IMG/VR virus record: IMGVR_UViG_3300046010_009328
Coordinates: 1-20,128 of that record
Length of the DNA stretch: 20,128 nt
From: a virus
Strand: one strand, 5' to 3'
This document shows, piece after piece, positions 6,501 through 14,444 of the stretch; within the stretch, counting starts at the first letter, position 1, and each line of letters opens with the position of its first letter. Made by a program: the position numbers and the translations under genes. Under the pieces are notes generated by a model. The model was not told where the DNA came from, did no database searches, and saw only the letters and a list, made by a program, of their open reading frames with translations.

Positions 6501-9154
6501 CAGACAAGGCTAAGCGATCTATTGACTCAATGGCGGATGCCGCGAGAACTGGCAATGTCGCCACGATCGAGATGGACCTTGCCATCAACAAAGCCGATAG
6601 GCAAGATCTTGAAAACCTCATAAAAAGCATTGAGACGCTAGAGGTAAGAAAAGGGGCTAGAGGTATAGAGTTAATCACTTTGACGCCAGAACAAAGAAGA
6701 CAAGCAAAAAACTTGGGAATAGATGCAGGGAAAGAGATAAGCAAAGGGATCCTGCTTGATAAGCTGTTTGCGCGGCGGACACCATTGAAGCAAGTAGCAA
6801 CCGAAGGGCAACAGAATTTGGCCGACGCCAAACGAAGGGCTGAAAAACTTGGGCTTAACAAGCCCGATCCTTCTGTCATGGCAGCAGAAGAAGACTTGGA
6901 AGACAAAAAGAAAACAAGCCTTGAAAGCTACTACAGTCTCCAAGATCAACTTGCCAAAGCGCAAACGCAAGCTGACCTTGACCGCTTAAAGGCAGAGTTT
7001 GAACATAAACGAGCAATGATCAATGCAGAATACGATCTAAAAGAAGCGAAAGCTAATAGCTTCCAAAAGAAAGCTATCGCCTTCCAAAAGGAAATCTTTG
7101 CTATTACTTCCGAGCAAGATGCCGCTTTGTTCAAGAATAGGAGTAAAGTCTTAGCCGCAGCGGGAAGTGTGGCAGGAGGGGCTGGAGGTGGCGGCGGAGG
7201 GGGCGGCGGAACTGGTGCAATGTTTGGTGCCACTGGCAGGGTTTTTAATGCCCCAGGCTTTGTTCATGGGCATTTTCAAAACCAGAATCGTGAGGCTTTG
7301 GTTAAAGATGCGGTTGAAACCGTTATGGGTCTGTTGGGTCAAGGCGTTAGCCCTGAGCTTGGCAGCGGGGCTCGTTTTACTTCTGGCATGAATGCTAAAG
7401 AAGTAGAGGCTCTTGTCAGGCGTGGCATTGGATCTCATAAGCAATATGCAAGCGGCACTGGGGCTGTAGACATTTTCATGCCAAAGGGAACTCAGGTGCC
7501 CGTGCCCGTTTCTGGTATCCAGGATCTGAAAGGAGCTGCAGGGGTGACGGGTACGTTGCGTCATGGATCACAGTTAATGCACCTAGACCCCTCCTCTAAA
7601 GCGGTTGGGGGCGGCGCCGTGGCACCTGGAAAGGTCGCTCCCAGTATAAAAAGGAACGAACTGGCCGAGCAGCAAGTAGCTCTTACGGCAAGGGAAGCAA
7701 ATGCTTCTGCTGTGGAGAAAGAAGCAGAGGCCATTGCAAAGTTAGAAATAGCTACTGCCAATTACGTGCAATCTCTGCTGCCGACTGCAGAGCAATCTCT
7801 TCAAAATCAGCTACTACAGCAACGTATTACGCTGACGCAAAATAGCTTCTCGCCAGAAATTCTAGAAGCACAATTGGCTTTTGCCGAGCAGGAGTTGCAA
7901 GTTGCAGAAAGTATAAAACTAAATACCGAAAGAATTAATGAACTGACAGCGGCTGGCAGCAAAGACGTAAAAGGAATCAAGGCGTTAACTGATGCTAATA
8001 ATCAACTCAAGGCAAATCTTCCCGTGTCCGCTATTCAACTACTTACCAAGGCAATTGACGATCAAGTGTTGTCGTTAGTGCAACGCACTAAGACGGCGGA
8101 ACGAGATGCGGCTGACCAGGAAAGGGTGAATGGTTTGATCATTGGAGGCATGACACGCCAAGCAGCAGAAGCAAAGGTAACTGCTGAAAACCTAAGGAGT
8201 GACTATAAGAAGGCGTTAGAAGAAGCGACGAAGCAAGTTGAAATTGCTGCTGCCGCCGAAGAAGTTTTAGCTGCGGCAAGACGACTAGGAAAGAAAGAAA
8301 CTGCAGAGCAAACGGCGGAATACAACAGGCTTGCACAGGCTCTTAAGGATGCCAAAGATAAAAAAGATAAACTTGAGAAGAGGGCGCCAGAAGTGGAGGG
8401 AGCAGGAGCAGGCATCGAAGCATCGGCAGCTCCTAAGACTGCCTCTAGTTACATTGCAGATGGTTTATCGGCGGCGCAAGAAAGGCTTGCAGAGCTTACC
8501 AATACTGGCTATCAAGTGGTGCAAGCCGCCAACTCTATTGGAAATGCTTTTGGAGAAGCGTTCAAAGGCGTTATTACTGGCAGCATGACTGCGCGAGAGG
8601 CTCTTGCGGGTTTCTTCCAAAGTGTTGCAGATCACTTTGCCGACATGGTGGCAAATATGATTGCCGAATATTTGAAGATGGCGCTCATCAAGGGAATCAT
8701 GAGCCTGATTCCAGGACTGGGAAGCTTTGGAGGAGGTGCAGCAGTTGGGCAAGCGGTTTCTATGCCGACAGGCGTGGGAATAGGGGCCGGCGGAGGTATT
8801 TTGCAAAACAGCGCAGCGCAAGGCTTTGGCACTTTTGGGCCAAACTTTGGCATTCGCCAATTTGCCAACGGAGGCATCGTCACTGGCCCCACGCTGGGCC
8901 TTGTAGGCGAGGGTCGTTACAATGAGGCAATTATTCCTATGCCCAATGGCAAAAGCGTTCCAGTGGAGCTTGGCGGGGCCATGGGCAGTCCCATTACGAG
9001 CAACATCGTGGTCAACGTCAGCTCTGATGGTAAAACTTCTTCTTCTAACACTGGCTCCGATTCTGCCGGTCTTGGTCGCCGTCTTGAAGGCGCAGTGAAG
9101 CAAGTTATCGTGGATGAACTGCGTCCTGGTGGTCTTCTGTCGGGGAGGCGCTAA
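3506..9154 (+). CDS. Tape measure protein
   Basis: An 1882-residue protein that sets tail length and is ejected with the DNA. The start is fixed by an in-frame TAG at 3488-3490, with ATG 3506 the first start after it. Parts in order: N-terminal segment with the common tape-measure motif around FGIASPSRVFKKIG (about 160-240); glycine-rich linker (467-498); a conserved tape-measure N-terminal domain of the TIGR02675 type (about 550-755, including GQIMSEELKGQLGDVLPGAL); a long hydrophobic stretch with probable membrane-spanning helices (about 870-995); charged helical coiled coil; a second glycine linker (about 1217-1235); a possible M23-like peptidase segment (about 1250-1365); more coiled coil; and a C-terminal part with GGIVTGPTLGLVGEGRYNEA, typical of tape measures. 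By the usual 1.5 angstrom per residue, the tail would be near 280 nm, an upper estimate if the globular parts do not span the tube. Confidence 0.95.
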   Translation: MAAPKLQLDVTLNLAAFRKDLGKVAQAAAAYYYPVNLLINKKNFEAQLKALSRIKPVINIEDSQLIGARARIATLNKSLATLRRATATPIEIKVKYKEEGRPAAGGGAVGRAVMGRAGAEQALESKSRGELQKLYALFREANLQVGALSKGLGKSSADEIRAALVPAFTDSGEEAVNGLAIALRDPSSKVAKAAARLAEGTIKDTKKAFGIASPSRVFKKIGQDIVDGLEVGFLDDLNIFKSTAVAAMRQLIAAIKREAKVGGIAMGGLLSPITKPSGAATKTLPSVLSPSRAGASTDPGRGNQRILNSLSLLTGNPALYRGRMANLGTGRLPSSLLGAAQSQFDLEELVPSFKQARLASGVSPLDKIIDEAFFGRGTLPKAQSALNTFNNSLERLGSTAKAALPSGILQSASGNARMKAPGGVAPSQTMGIFESTARPTVWPPSGGFLEFSRRATAISAGLPGNVFGGRGRGGGMPPGGGGGGGRGPGGGGAVPPGGFPVDDAMVTRTARLGTVMDVATASTRNFRASQIPLIGGIRGLASEFGEATKQVLFYGAAYKSLAFLINLPGQVLNAAKSQQQFNNALQTATQDTGTFAKELLYVDNVQRAFGLNLETTRSGFTRLYASMAPTGFDSGSIEKLFTGISAATAALQLTPDKAERVIYAFGQMASKGQIMSEELKGQLGDVLPGALAIFSKAAGMSVMEFSEAMEDGEFKGKRFREVFAKVSDELMNRFGTGAQAAGKSLQGLINTVGGDFQRTLESFAPLANAAAQATLGPLTGMLREVSVAAQLAMGEQDRVRKQLEAAQSDASALRAGGADAQEIKAAEQSVATLAAKYESLNEAAKDPAIAQQVKNIEAFVVEIQKAATFTMNLAGVIGNVLNPIFTFLGGNLTSVIGNLALLVLGFNAAKLAALVFVGAISAMKSIAGISAAGAAGASVLATALRLIGIQATAAQVATIGFSVAVKGLLISTGIGAVVVLLGSLAAAFLSVGDSAKEAADKAKRSIDSMADAARTGNVATIEMDLAINKADRQDLENLIKSIETLEVRKGARGIELITLTPEQRRQAKNLGIDAGKEISKGILLDKLFARRTPLKQVATEGQQNLADAKRRAEKLGLNKPDPSVMAAEEDLEDKKKTSLESYYSLQDQLAKAQTQADLDRLKAEFEHKRAMINAEYDLKEAKANSFQKKAIAFQKEIFAITSEQDAALFKNRSKVLAAAGSVAGGAGGGGGGGGGTGAMFGATGRVFNAPGFVHGHFQNQNREALVKDAVETVMGLLGQGVSPELGSGARFTSGMNAKEVEALVRRGIGSHKQYASGTGAVDIFMPKGTQVPVPVSGIQDLKGAAGVTGTLRHGSQLMHLDPSSKAVGGGAVAPGKVAPSIKRNELAEQQVALTAREANASAVEKEAEAIAKLEIATANYVQSLLPTAEQSLQNQLLQQRITLTQNSFSPEILEAQLAFAEQELQVAESIKLNTERINELTAAGSKDVKGIKALTDANNQLKANLPVSAIQLLTKAIDDQVLSLVQRTKTAERDAADQERVNGLIIGGMTRQAAEAKVTAENLRSDYKKALEEATKQVEIAAAAEEVLAAARRLGKKETAEQTAEYNRLAQALKDAKDKKDKLEKRAPEVEGAGAGIEASAAPKTASSYIADGLSAAQERLAELTNTGYQVVQAANSIGNAFGEAFKGVITGSMTAREALAGFFQSVADHFADMVANMIAEYLKMALIKGIMSLIPGLGSFGGGAAVGQAVSMPTGVGIGAGGGILQNSAAQGFGTFGPNFGIRQFANGGIVTGPTLGLVGEGRYNEAIIPMPNGKSVPVELGGAMGSPITSNIVVNVSSDGKTSSSNTGSDSAGLGRRLEGAVKQVIVDELRPGGLLSGRR

Positions 9155-9157
9155 ATT

Positions 9158-9511
9158 ATGACCCAACCCACTTTTGCCATTGCTTGCGAATACGGCCTTA
9201 CGGTTCAGCGTGGTAATCGCACAAAGCGCGTACAATTTGGCGATGGTTATGAGCAAATTAGCCCCGAAGCGATTAACAATGACATTCGTTCTTACCAAAT
9301 TGATACTGTTCCTATTTCAGACGAAGCAGCCATCGCCCTTGACGCTCAACTCTCAGCGTTGAATGGCGACTTCTTCTATTCACAGTTCTTCATGGATGAT
9401 CGCAAATACAAATATCGACTAGAGCCAAATCAATGGCAATGGAGAACCATTGGTCCCAACAGCAATGTGTTTTCCTTTTCTGTAAGGAGGATATATGACC
9501 CTAGAAGCTGA
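9158..9511 (+). CDS. Minor tail protein, lambda gpM-like
   Basis: A 117-residue protein three bases after the tape measure stop, with GGGAGG at 9143-9148 as its ribosome binding site. It carries the hallmark of the phage minor tail family that includes lambda gpM: VQFGDGYEQ followed by an invariant-type P-x-x-IN, then a helix (EAAIALDAQLSALNGDFFY) and a C-terminal W-x-W segment ending in a strand-rich FSFSVRRIY. In lambda, M acts in building the tail tip and is thought to sit where the tip meets the tape measure. The gene order M-L-K-I-J continues without a break downstream. The next gene starts inside its 3' end. Confidence 0.85.
   Translation: MTQPTFAIACEYGLTVQRGNRTKRVQFGDGYEQISPEAINNDIRSYQIDTVPISDEAAIALDAQLSALNGDFFYSQFFMDDRKYKYRLEPNQWQWRTIGPNSNVFSFSVRRIYDPRS
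9483..9490 (+). promoter_or_regulatory. Strong Shine-Dalgarno deciding the gpL-like start
   Basis: TAAGGAGG at 9483-9490 matches the full anti-Shine-Dalgarno sequence and sits four bases before ATG 9495, inside the 3' end of the M-like gene. It is the best ribosome binding site in the window and firmly places the start of the L-like gene. Confidence 0.8.
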
Positions 9512-10178
9512 TGTACAACAAGGGTGGCATGATGCCATTGTTGAACTGTTTGATCTTGATCTAGAGCCTATTACAGGGGATCCTCAGGATAAGTTCTATT
9601 TCACCACACAGTTGAAGCCAGACGAAGCAAAGATTGTCTGGCAAGGGCGCACTTACGAGCCGTTGCCTATCCTGGCAGCAGGTTATGAACGCAGCACCAC
9701 CGGGCAAGTTGCTCAGCCATCGCTCACGGTGGCAAATGTCCTAGGAACATTTACGCAGGTCATCAGCAGCCTTGATGACATGGTGGGTGCAAAAGTAACA
9801 AGGCGCCGCACTTTGGGCAAATATCTTGATGGAGAACCGCAAGCGGATTCCACCCAGGAATTCCCATTGGACATCTTTTTTATTGAGCGCAAAACAGCAG
9901 AAAATGCGCTCACCATTTCTTGGCAACTTGCAAGCGTCTTAGATCTAGAAGGCTTGTCATTGCCACGTCGCATTGTCACGCAAAATTACTGTCAATGGAA
10001 ATACAGAAGTAGCGAATGTGGCTATGTAGGAGGGCCAGTGGCGACAGTGAATGATACGCCCACGTCCAACCCAGATCTTGATATTTGCGGCAAAAGAGTG
10101 CAAAGTTGTCAGCTAAGATTTCCAAACCAATCTCTTCCTTTTGGGGGATTTCCTGGGGCAATTAGAGGAAGACAATGA
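9495..10178 (+). CDS. Minor tail protein, lambda gpL-like, with four C-terminal cysteines
   Basis: A 227-residue protein with the two-part layout of lambda gpL: an N-terminal beta domain (IVELFDLDLEPITG, then IVWQGRTYEPLPILAAGYERSTTGQ, like the family's G-x-x-Y-x-x-x-P-I-x-x-x-G-F-E) and a C-terminal cysteine domain. The cysteines are C166, C175, C198 and C205, spaced C-x8-C and C-x6-C, with CGYVGG after the second. Lambda gpL is reported to bind an iron-sulphur cluster through its C-terminal domain; the same is likely here but not shown by sequence alone. It belongs to the tail tip hub. It overlaps the M-like gene by 17 bases and the K-like gene by four (ATGA). Confidence 0.85.
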   Translation: MTLEADVQQGWHDAIVELFDLDLEPITGDPQDKFYFTTQLKPDEAKIVWQGRTYEPLPILAAGYERSTTGQVAQPSLTVANVLGTFTQVISSLDDMVGAKVTRRRTLGKYLDGEPQADSTQEFPLDIFFIERKTAENALTISWQLASVLDLEGLSLPRRIVTQNYCQWKYRSSECGYVGGPVATVNDTPTSNPDLDICGKRVQSCQLRFPNQSLPFGGFPGAIRGRQ

Positions 10179-10876
10179 GCTGGCAATCGCTGAAAGACGA
10201 GCTGAGAAGCTATGCACACTCAAGGCCCAACGAAGAGGTGTGTGGAATTATTGCAAAGGGCGAATTCTTTCCCTGCTCAAACATTCATTCCTCTCCATCG
10301 AAAAACTTTGGCATTTCCGCTGAAGACTACGCAAAAGCGGAGCGCTTGGGAATTGAGGCTATTTTTCATTCGCACACTGGCTTTAACAACAGATTTAGTA
10401 AGCATGATATTGCGTCATGCAAGACAATCAATTTGCCATGGGTAATGTATTGCATTGGCACTAATAGTTGGCATGAAATGGATCCCACCGGCAATGCGCC
10501 TTATTTGGAAAGGCCATGGATTTATGGTGTGTATGATTGCTATGGCCTGGTAAGGGATTATTTCAGGAAAGAGTATGACATTACACTTGATGACTATGAA
10601 AGAGAAAGTGAGTTTGAATGGAGAAGCAGCGAGTGGCGCATGTTTGAAAAGAACTTTGTTGGACAAGGCTTCGTAGAAATTGACAAGCCTCAACGAGGGG
10701 ATGTGTTGCTAATGCAGCTTCAGTCTGATTTTCCGAATCACGTGGGTATTATTCACGATCCCAGTAAGAATATCTTTTATCAGCATTTGCTAGATAGACT
10801 GTCTGAAGCCAATGTCTATGGTGGTTATTGGCGAAAATGCACAGTTAAAGTGTTGCGTCACAAGAGCCTGTTGTAA
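10175..10876 (+). CDS. Tail tip peptidoglycan hydrolase, lambda gpK-like (JAMM + NlpC/P60)
   Basis: A 233-residue protein with two domains, as in lambda gpK. The N-terminal Mov34/JAMM metalloprotease-like domain has E21 (in EEVCG), H65 and H67 (FHSHT), S75 and D78, matching the E...H-x-H-x7-S-x2-D zinc signature exactly. The C-terminal NlpC/P60 domain has C122 (YDCYGLVRDYF), H189 (NHVGI) and a third polar residue H204 (YQHL), a complete catalytic set. Such proteins cut peptide cross-links of the cell wall during DNA entry or process tail components. Both active sites look intact, so both activities may be functional. It starts with an ATGA overlap after the L-like gene, behind an AGAGGAAG ribosome binding site, and ends in a TAATG overlap with the next gene. 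Confidence 0.93.
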   Translation: MSWQSLKDELRSYAHSRPNEEVCGIIAKGEFFPCSNIHSSPSKNFGISAEDYAKAERLGIEAIFHSHTGFNNRFSKHDIASCKTINLPWVMYCIGTNSWHEMDPTGNAPYLERPWIYGVYDCYGLVRDYFRKEYDITLDDYERESEFEWRSSEWRMFEKNFVGQGFVEIDKPQRGDVLLMQLQSDFPNHVGIIHDPSKNIFYQHLLDRLSEANVYGGYWRKCTVKVLRHKSLL

Positions 10877-11514
10877 TGAAACTGATTGAAGTGAAACTGT
10901 TGGGAGAATTGGGCCGTAAGTTTGGCCGTAAGTTTCGCTTCATGGCGTCATCGCCTCGTGATGTGATGTCAGCTCTTTGCAATCAATTGGAAGGCTTCAA
11001 GGAATACATGGCTTCAGCTCACGAGAAAGGCGTGGGCTTTCGGCTGGTCAATGATAATGATGAAGGCATGGATTACGACAATCTGATCATGCCTTGTAAT
11101 CGCTTGATTATTGCCCCCATCGTTACTGGTGGCGGTTCAGTGGGTCGTATTCTTTTGGGCGTAGCGTTGGTAGCGCTGTCTTTTGTGAGCTTTGGCGCTG
11201 GCATTGGTTTTGCTGGTTTCACTTCTGTGGTGGCGGCAAAAGCTGCTGGCACTGCAGCAGGCTTTTCTTTGGGTAGTGGCATTTTGTTCAACTTGGGCCT
11301 CGGCTTGGTATTAACTGGTGTTGCTTCTTTGCTCACGCCTCAGCAGCAAGTTGCCACCCCTTCCGACTCAGAGCGTAAAGATAGCTTCTTGTTTGATCGA
11401 ACCACGGAACTCACCACTCAAGGTCAGCCCATTCCATTGCTTTATGGCCGTTTCCTTGCGGCTTCTCCATTGGTTATTTCGTCTGCAATCAGCACCCAAC
11501 AGGTGCCCGTGTAA
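10876..11514 (+). CDS. Tail assembly protein, lambda gpI-like
   Basis: A 212-residue protein with the layout of lambda tail assembly protein I. The first 80 residues look like a small ubiquitin-like fold (MKLIEVKLLGELGRKFG at the start, NRLIIAPIVTGG at its end). A hydrophobic, glycine/alanine-rich stretch follows (about residues 90-155, from GRILLGVALVALSF), with one or two possible membrane helices. The last part contains QGQPIPLLYGRFLAASPLVIS, a motif typical of this family. In lambda, I is needed for tip assembly, though its place in the final virion is unclear. Its start and the next gene's start both use TAATG overlaps, so K, I and J are probably translated in tight coupling. Confidence 0.88.
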   Translation: MKLIEVKLLGELGRKFGRKFRFMASSPRDVMSALCNQLEGFKEYMASAHEKGVGFRLVNDNDEGMDYDNLIMPCNRLIIAPIVTGGGSVGRILLGVALVALSFVSFGAGIGFAGFTSVVAAKAAGTAAGFSLGSGILFNLGLGLVLTGVASLLTPQQQVATPSDSERKDSFLFDRTTELTTQGQPIPLLYGRFLAASPLVISSAISTQQVPV

Positions 11515-13634
11515 TGCAAGAATTCATTCGCGACAAGGAAGGCGGATGGACCGCTTACATTACTGGTGCTGGAGGAGGCGGCGGCGGCGGTAAAGGAAAA
11601 GGTGGTGGACAGAATCGTCCAGAGGAAGATCCAGAATCTCTTAGGAGCCGCTCAGAGGCGACTGTCGTAGGCATTTTCTGTGAAGGGGAAGTAGAAGGTT
11701 TTGAGGATGGCGTGGACCCCCTCACCCGCATCTACTTGGATAATGTACCCATCAAAAACATTGATGGCAGCTTTAACTATGGCGTGAATACTTTCTTTAC
11801 GGGAAGCCCCGGAAGCGCCAATGGCAAAGGAGGGTTGCAGCCCGAAATCGCCGCATCCATTCCATCGCTTAACCGAACCAGCGCTACTGGCGCCGTCAAC
11901 TCTTTAGTGGTCGATTATCGAACTGGCACGCAAAATCAAGACTCCATGCCCGGCTTTGATGACGTGCGTATAGAGCAGCCAGTAGGGGTGAAATTAACTA
12001 GAACAGCGGGTTCAGTCGTAAGGACAACAGTCAGTGATTTGCTTGACAAAATTCGCATCAGAATTGGCATTGGAGCGCTTTTTTATATTGACAAGGAAAG
12101 CGGTGATGTGAAGGGGCGTTCCGTCACCTTTAATGTCAAAATTCGTCCCGATGGTGGTTCCAACTTTGTCAATGAAGACAAAACTATCACAGGCAAAAGC
12201 AGGGGGCCAGTTGATTTTGAATATGAATATGACCTTCAAGGTAACGGTCCATGGGTGGTGACAGTAGAGCGTATCACAGAAGATCCGACATCTACTACCG
12301 TTAGCGATGATTTGTTTTTTAAGGCAATTGTTGGCATCTATACGCGTTCCTTTCGCTATCCAAACACGGCATTATTAGGTATCAAAATTGGCGCGGAAAA
12401 TTTTACTGCGGTGCCTCAAGTTAGCGCAGATATGCTGGGCGTCAAGATCAAAGTGCCTACCAACTACGATCCAATTCTGCGGACTTACAGCGGCATTTGG
12501 GACGGCACTTTCAAGACAGTTTGGAGCAACAATCCAGCCTGGGTGTTCTACGACCTGCTCACGAATAAACGCTATGGGGCAGGAGAATTTATCGACGAAG
12601 CTCAAGTGGATAGATATAGCCTCTATCCCATTGCCCAATATTGCGATGAACTCGTGCCAGACGGCAAAGGTGGCTTAGAGCCGCGCATGGTTTTCAACGC
12701 TTACATCACAGACAGGGCTGGCGCTTATGAAGTACTTAATGCAATGGCGGCGGCTTTCCGAGGTATGTTGTATTTCAGTGAAGGCACAATTGTTGCCATT
12801 CAAGACAAGCCAAAGCAAATTAGTAAAATCTTTTCTCCCGCAAATGTCATCCAGCAAACTGACGACAGCGGAGAAATGAGCGAGCCGCCTTTTTCTTACG
12901 AGGGCACAGCAAGAAAAGCCAGGAAGACAGTGGCGCTGGTTTCATGGAATGACGCCTCTGATAACTACAAAGCCAAGGTTGAATACGTTGAAGACCGGGA
13001 AGGCATTGATCGCTATGGCTATAGGGAGACGGAAATTAGAGCTTTTGGTACGACAAGCCAAGGACAGGCTCAAAGGATTGGGCGATGGACGCTGCTGAGC
13101 GATCAACTAGAAACGGAAATCATCACTTTCAAGACAGCCACTGAAGGTTTCTTTGTACTGCCCGGAGAAGTCATTGGCATTGCTGATCCAGCAAAAGGAG
13201 GCAAACGCTTTGGAGGCAGAATTCTTGGTGCCACCACCACTTCCCTTTCCATTGATTCTTCTTTCGTCATTGCCTCTGGCAATTCGTATCAGGCCAGTGT
13301 GATGCTGCCCAATGGCGTTGCCCAGACGCGCACTGTCACCAATGCAGCAGGGGGCACAGACACGCTGACGGTCTCTCCAGCCTTGTCTGACACGCCTTTG
13401 GTGGGTGCCCCGTGGGTGTTGCAAGAAAATAACGATGGAGTAAGGACATTTAGGGTGGTGTCTGTAACGGAAGACGATGGAGTGGTAACAGTATTGGGCG
13501 CCTTGTACGACGAAAGCAAGTTTCTTCTTACTGATACAAGCACGATCCTGGGCCTCACTCGCACTTCCATTGCTGGCCCTCAAGTGGTGCCAGCAGTTGC
13601 TGGGGGCAGCATTATCCTAGAGGTGCCCATTTAA
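11514..13634 (+). CDS. Tail tip hub / host specificity protein, lambda gpJ-like (short form)
   Basis: A 706-residue protein matching the N-terminal and central parts of the lambda J family: after a glycine-rich leader (about residues 19-32) comes EATVVGIFCEGEVEGFEDG, then RIYLDNVPIKNIDGSFNYG, the classic start of J proteins. Mid-protein blocks such as NPAWVFYDLLTNKRYGAG and EVLNAMAAAFRGMLYFSEG match the family's hub domains, and GRWTLLSDQLETEIITF the later ones. It is the centre of the tail tip, through which the tape measure and DNA pass. Lambda J is about 1130 residues; this one stops before the fibronectin-like and receptor-binding parts, and the next gene encodes a fibronectin-III-like domain alone. 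Receptor binding is thus probably handed to the downstream proteins. Confidence 0.93.
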   Translation: MQEFIRDKEGGWTAYITGAGGGGGGGKGKGGGQNRPEEDPESLRSRSEATVVGIFCEGEVEGFEDGVDPLTRIYLDNVPIKNIDGSFNYGVNTFFTGSPGSANGKGGLQPEIAASIPSLNRTSATGAVNSLVVDYRTGTQNQDSMPGFDDVRIEQPVGVKLTRTAGSVVRTTVSDLLDKIRIRIGIGALFYIDKESGDVKGRSVTFNVKIRPDGGSNFVNEDKTITGKSRGPVDFEYEYDLQGNGPWVVTVERITEDPTSTTVSDDLFFKAIVGIYTRSFRYPNTALLGIKIGAENFTAVPQVSADMLGVKIKVPTNYDPILRTYSGIWDGTFKTVWSNNPAWVFYDLLTNKRYGAGEFIDEAQVDRYSLYPIAQYCDELVPDGKGGLEPRMVFNAYITDRAGAYEVLNAMAAAFRGMLYFSEGTIVAIQDKPKQISKIFSPANVIQQTDDSGEMSEPPFSYEGTARKARKTVALVSWNDASDNYKAKVEYVEDREGIDRYGYRETEIRAFGTTSQGQAQRIGRWTLLSDQLETEIITFKTATEGFFVLPGEVIGIADPAKGGKRFGGRILGATTTSLSIDSSFVIASGNSYQASVMLPNGVAQTRTVTNAAGGTDTLTVSPALSDTPLVGAPWVLQENNDGVRTFRVVSVTEDDGVVTVLGALYDESKFLLTDTSTILGLTRTSIAGPQVVPAVAGGSIILEVPI

Positions 13635-14032
13635 TGGCTTACAACGAAGCAAGGTGGAACTTTCCGCAGTATTCCGCCTATTCCATTCTCAATGCAGCAG
13701 TGAATCCAGCAGTCTGCTGGAACCCTCCTCAGAACAATCCCTTCATTGCATCGTTTGAAGTGGATTTTTTGGACACGGCAGATAATCAATGGATCAGGAT
13801 TGGTACAACGGCAGCCAATTACATCCGGTTTCCATCAGACGTTTACGTGACCAATAGTTCATATAGAATTAGAATTGCTACCATTGGCATTAACGGTAGA
13901 CGCTCGCCATACGCTTATAGCACCGTGGTGTTAGCTAGTCCGTTGGTGTTTGACTTTACCGCCAGCCAAGACGTGCGCTTTTCGGACGGTACAATTGTTC
14001 CAAACCAGCGCTTCTTATTCCTGATTCTTTGA
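13634..14032 (+). CDS. Fibronectin-III-like tail tip protein (detached piece of J?)
   Basis: A 132-residue protein starting at a TAATG overlap with the J-like gene. It shows a fibronectin type III-like pattern: VCWNPPQNNPFIASFEVDF (tryptophan-proline strand B), QWIRIGTT, then SSYRIRIATIGINGRRSPY, like the Y-x-x-R-I-x-A-x-N-x-x-G-x-x-S motif that ends such domains. In many J proteins one or more domains of this type follow the hub. The direct continuation and the domain type suggest a former part of J that is now a separate polypeptide. The C-terminal 30 residues beyond the domain are not recognised. It could instead be an independent tip-decoration protein. Confidence 0.7.
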   Translation: MAYNEARWNFPQYSAYSILNAAVNPAVCWNPPQNNPFIASFEVDFLDTADNQWIRIGTTAANYIRFPSDVYVTNSSYRIRIATIGINGRRSPYAYSTVVLASPLVFDFTASQDVRFSDGTIVPNQRFLFLIL

Positions 14033-14033
14033 T

Positions 14034-14444
14034 ATGGCAAATCTTTACGGGCTTGATGCCATTGGCAATGCCGCCTATGTGAAAGCTACTGGCGCTGGAA
14101 GCAATTCCGATCCTTACGTGGTGCAGAATGATTTGTTCAATGCTGCATTGAAGAGTGCTCAAATCACCAGCTCCGCTAGTGCTGATGTGATTGCTGCAGT
14201 GGCGAGCAATAAATTGCGCGTCCTCTCCATGGCCATTACAGCATCATCCGGCTGCACCGTCAAGCTGCAAAGTGGAGGAACCACTGACAGAACGCCTCCC
14301 TTCCATATTGCAGCAAATGGCAATATCACTCTCTCCAATCCATTGGGTCTTTTTGAAAGCGTTAGCGGGGAAAAAATTAATGCAGTGGTGAGCGGTACGA
14401 CCACTTATTCCGTATTCCTTTCCTATCGGGAAGTGGCAGCATGA
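14034..14444 (+). CDS. Small beta-rich tail structural protein
   Basis: A 136-residue protein starting one base after the previous stop. The first 40 residues include VKATGAGSNSDPYVV, a phrase I have seen in small structural proteins of aquatic phages. The rest is a run of beta strands (KLRVLSMAITASSGCTVKLQSGG, then FHIAANGNITLSNPLGLFES, then INAVVSGTTTYSVFLSYREV), consistent with a single jelly-roll or immunoglobulin-like domain, with no membrane segment. The position between the J remnant and the fibre genes suggests a decoration or connector protein of the tip. Function is not established; the next gene overlaps by ATGA. Confidence 0.6.
   Translation: MANLYGLDAIGNAAYVKATGAGSNSDPYVVQNDLFNAALKSAQITSSASADVIAAVASNKLRVLSMAITASSGCTVKLQSGGTTDRTPPFHIAANGNITLSNPLGLFESVSGEKINAVVSGTTTYSVFLSYREVAA

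Noticed and set aside
8465-9298. Open frame of 277 codons on the minus strand
   Set aside because: It lies opposite the well-supported tape measure 3' end and M-like start; its sequence lacks any recognisable motif, and open antisense frames are expected opposite long genes with this codon use.
9174-9362. Plus-strand 62-aa open frame inside the M-like gene
   Set aside because: It is an out-of-frame shadow of a gene with clear family motifs and has no ribosome binding site.
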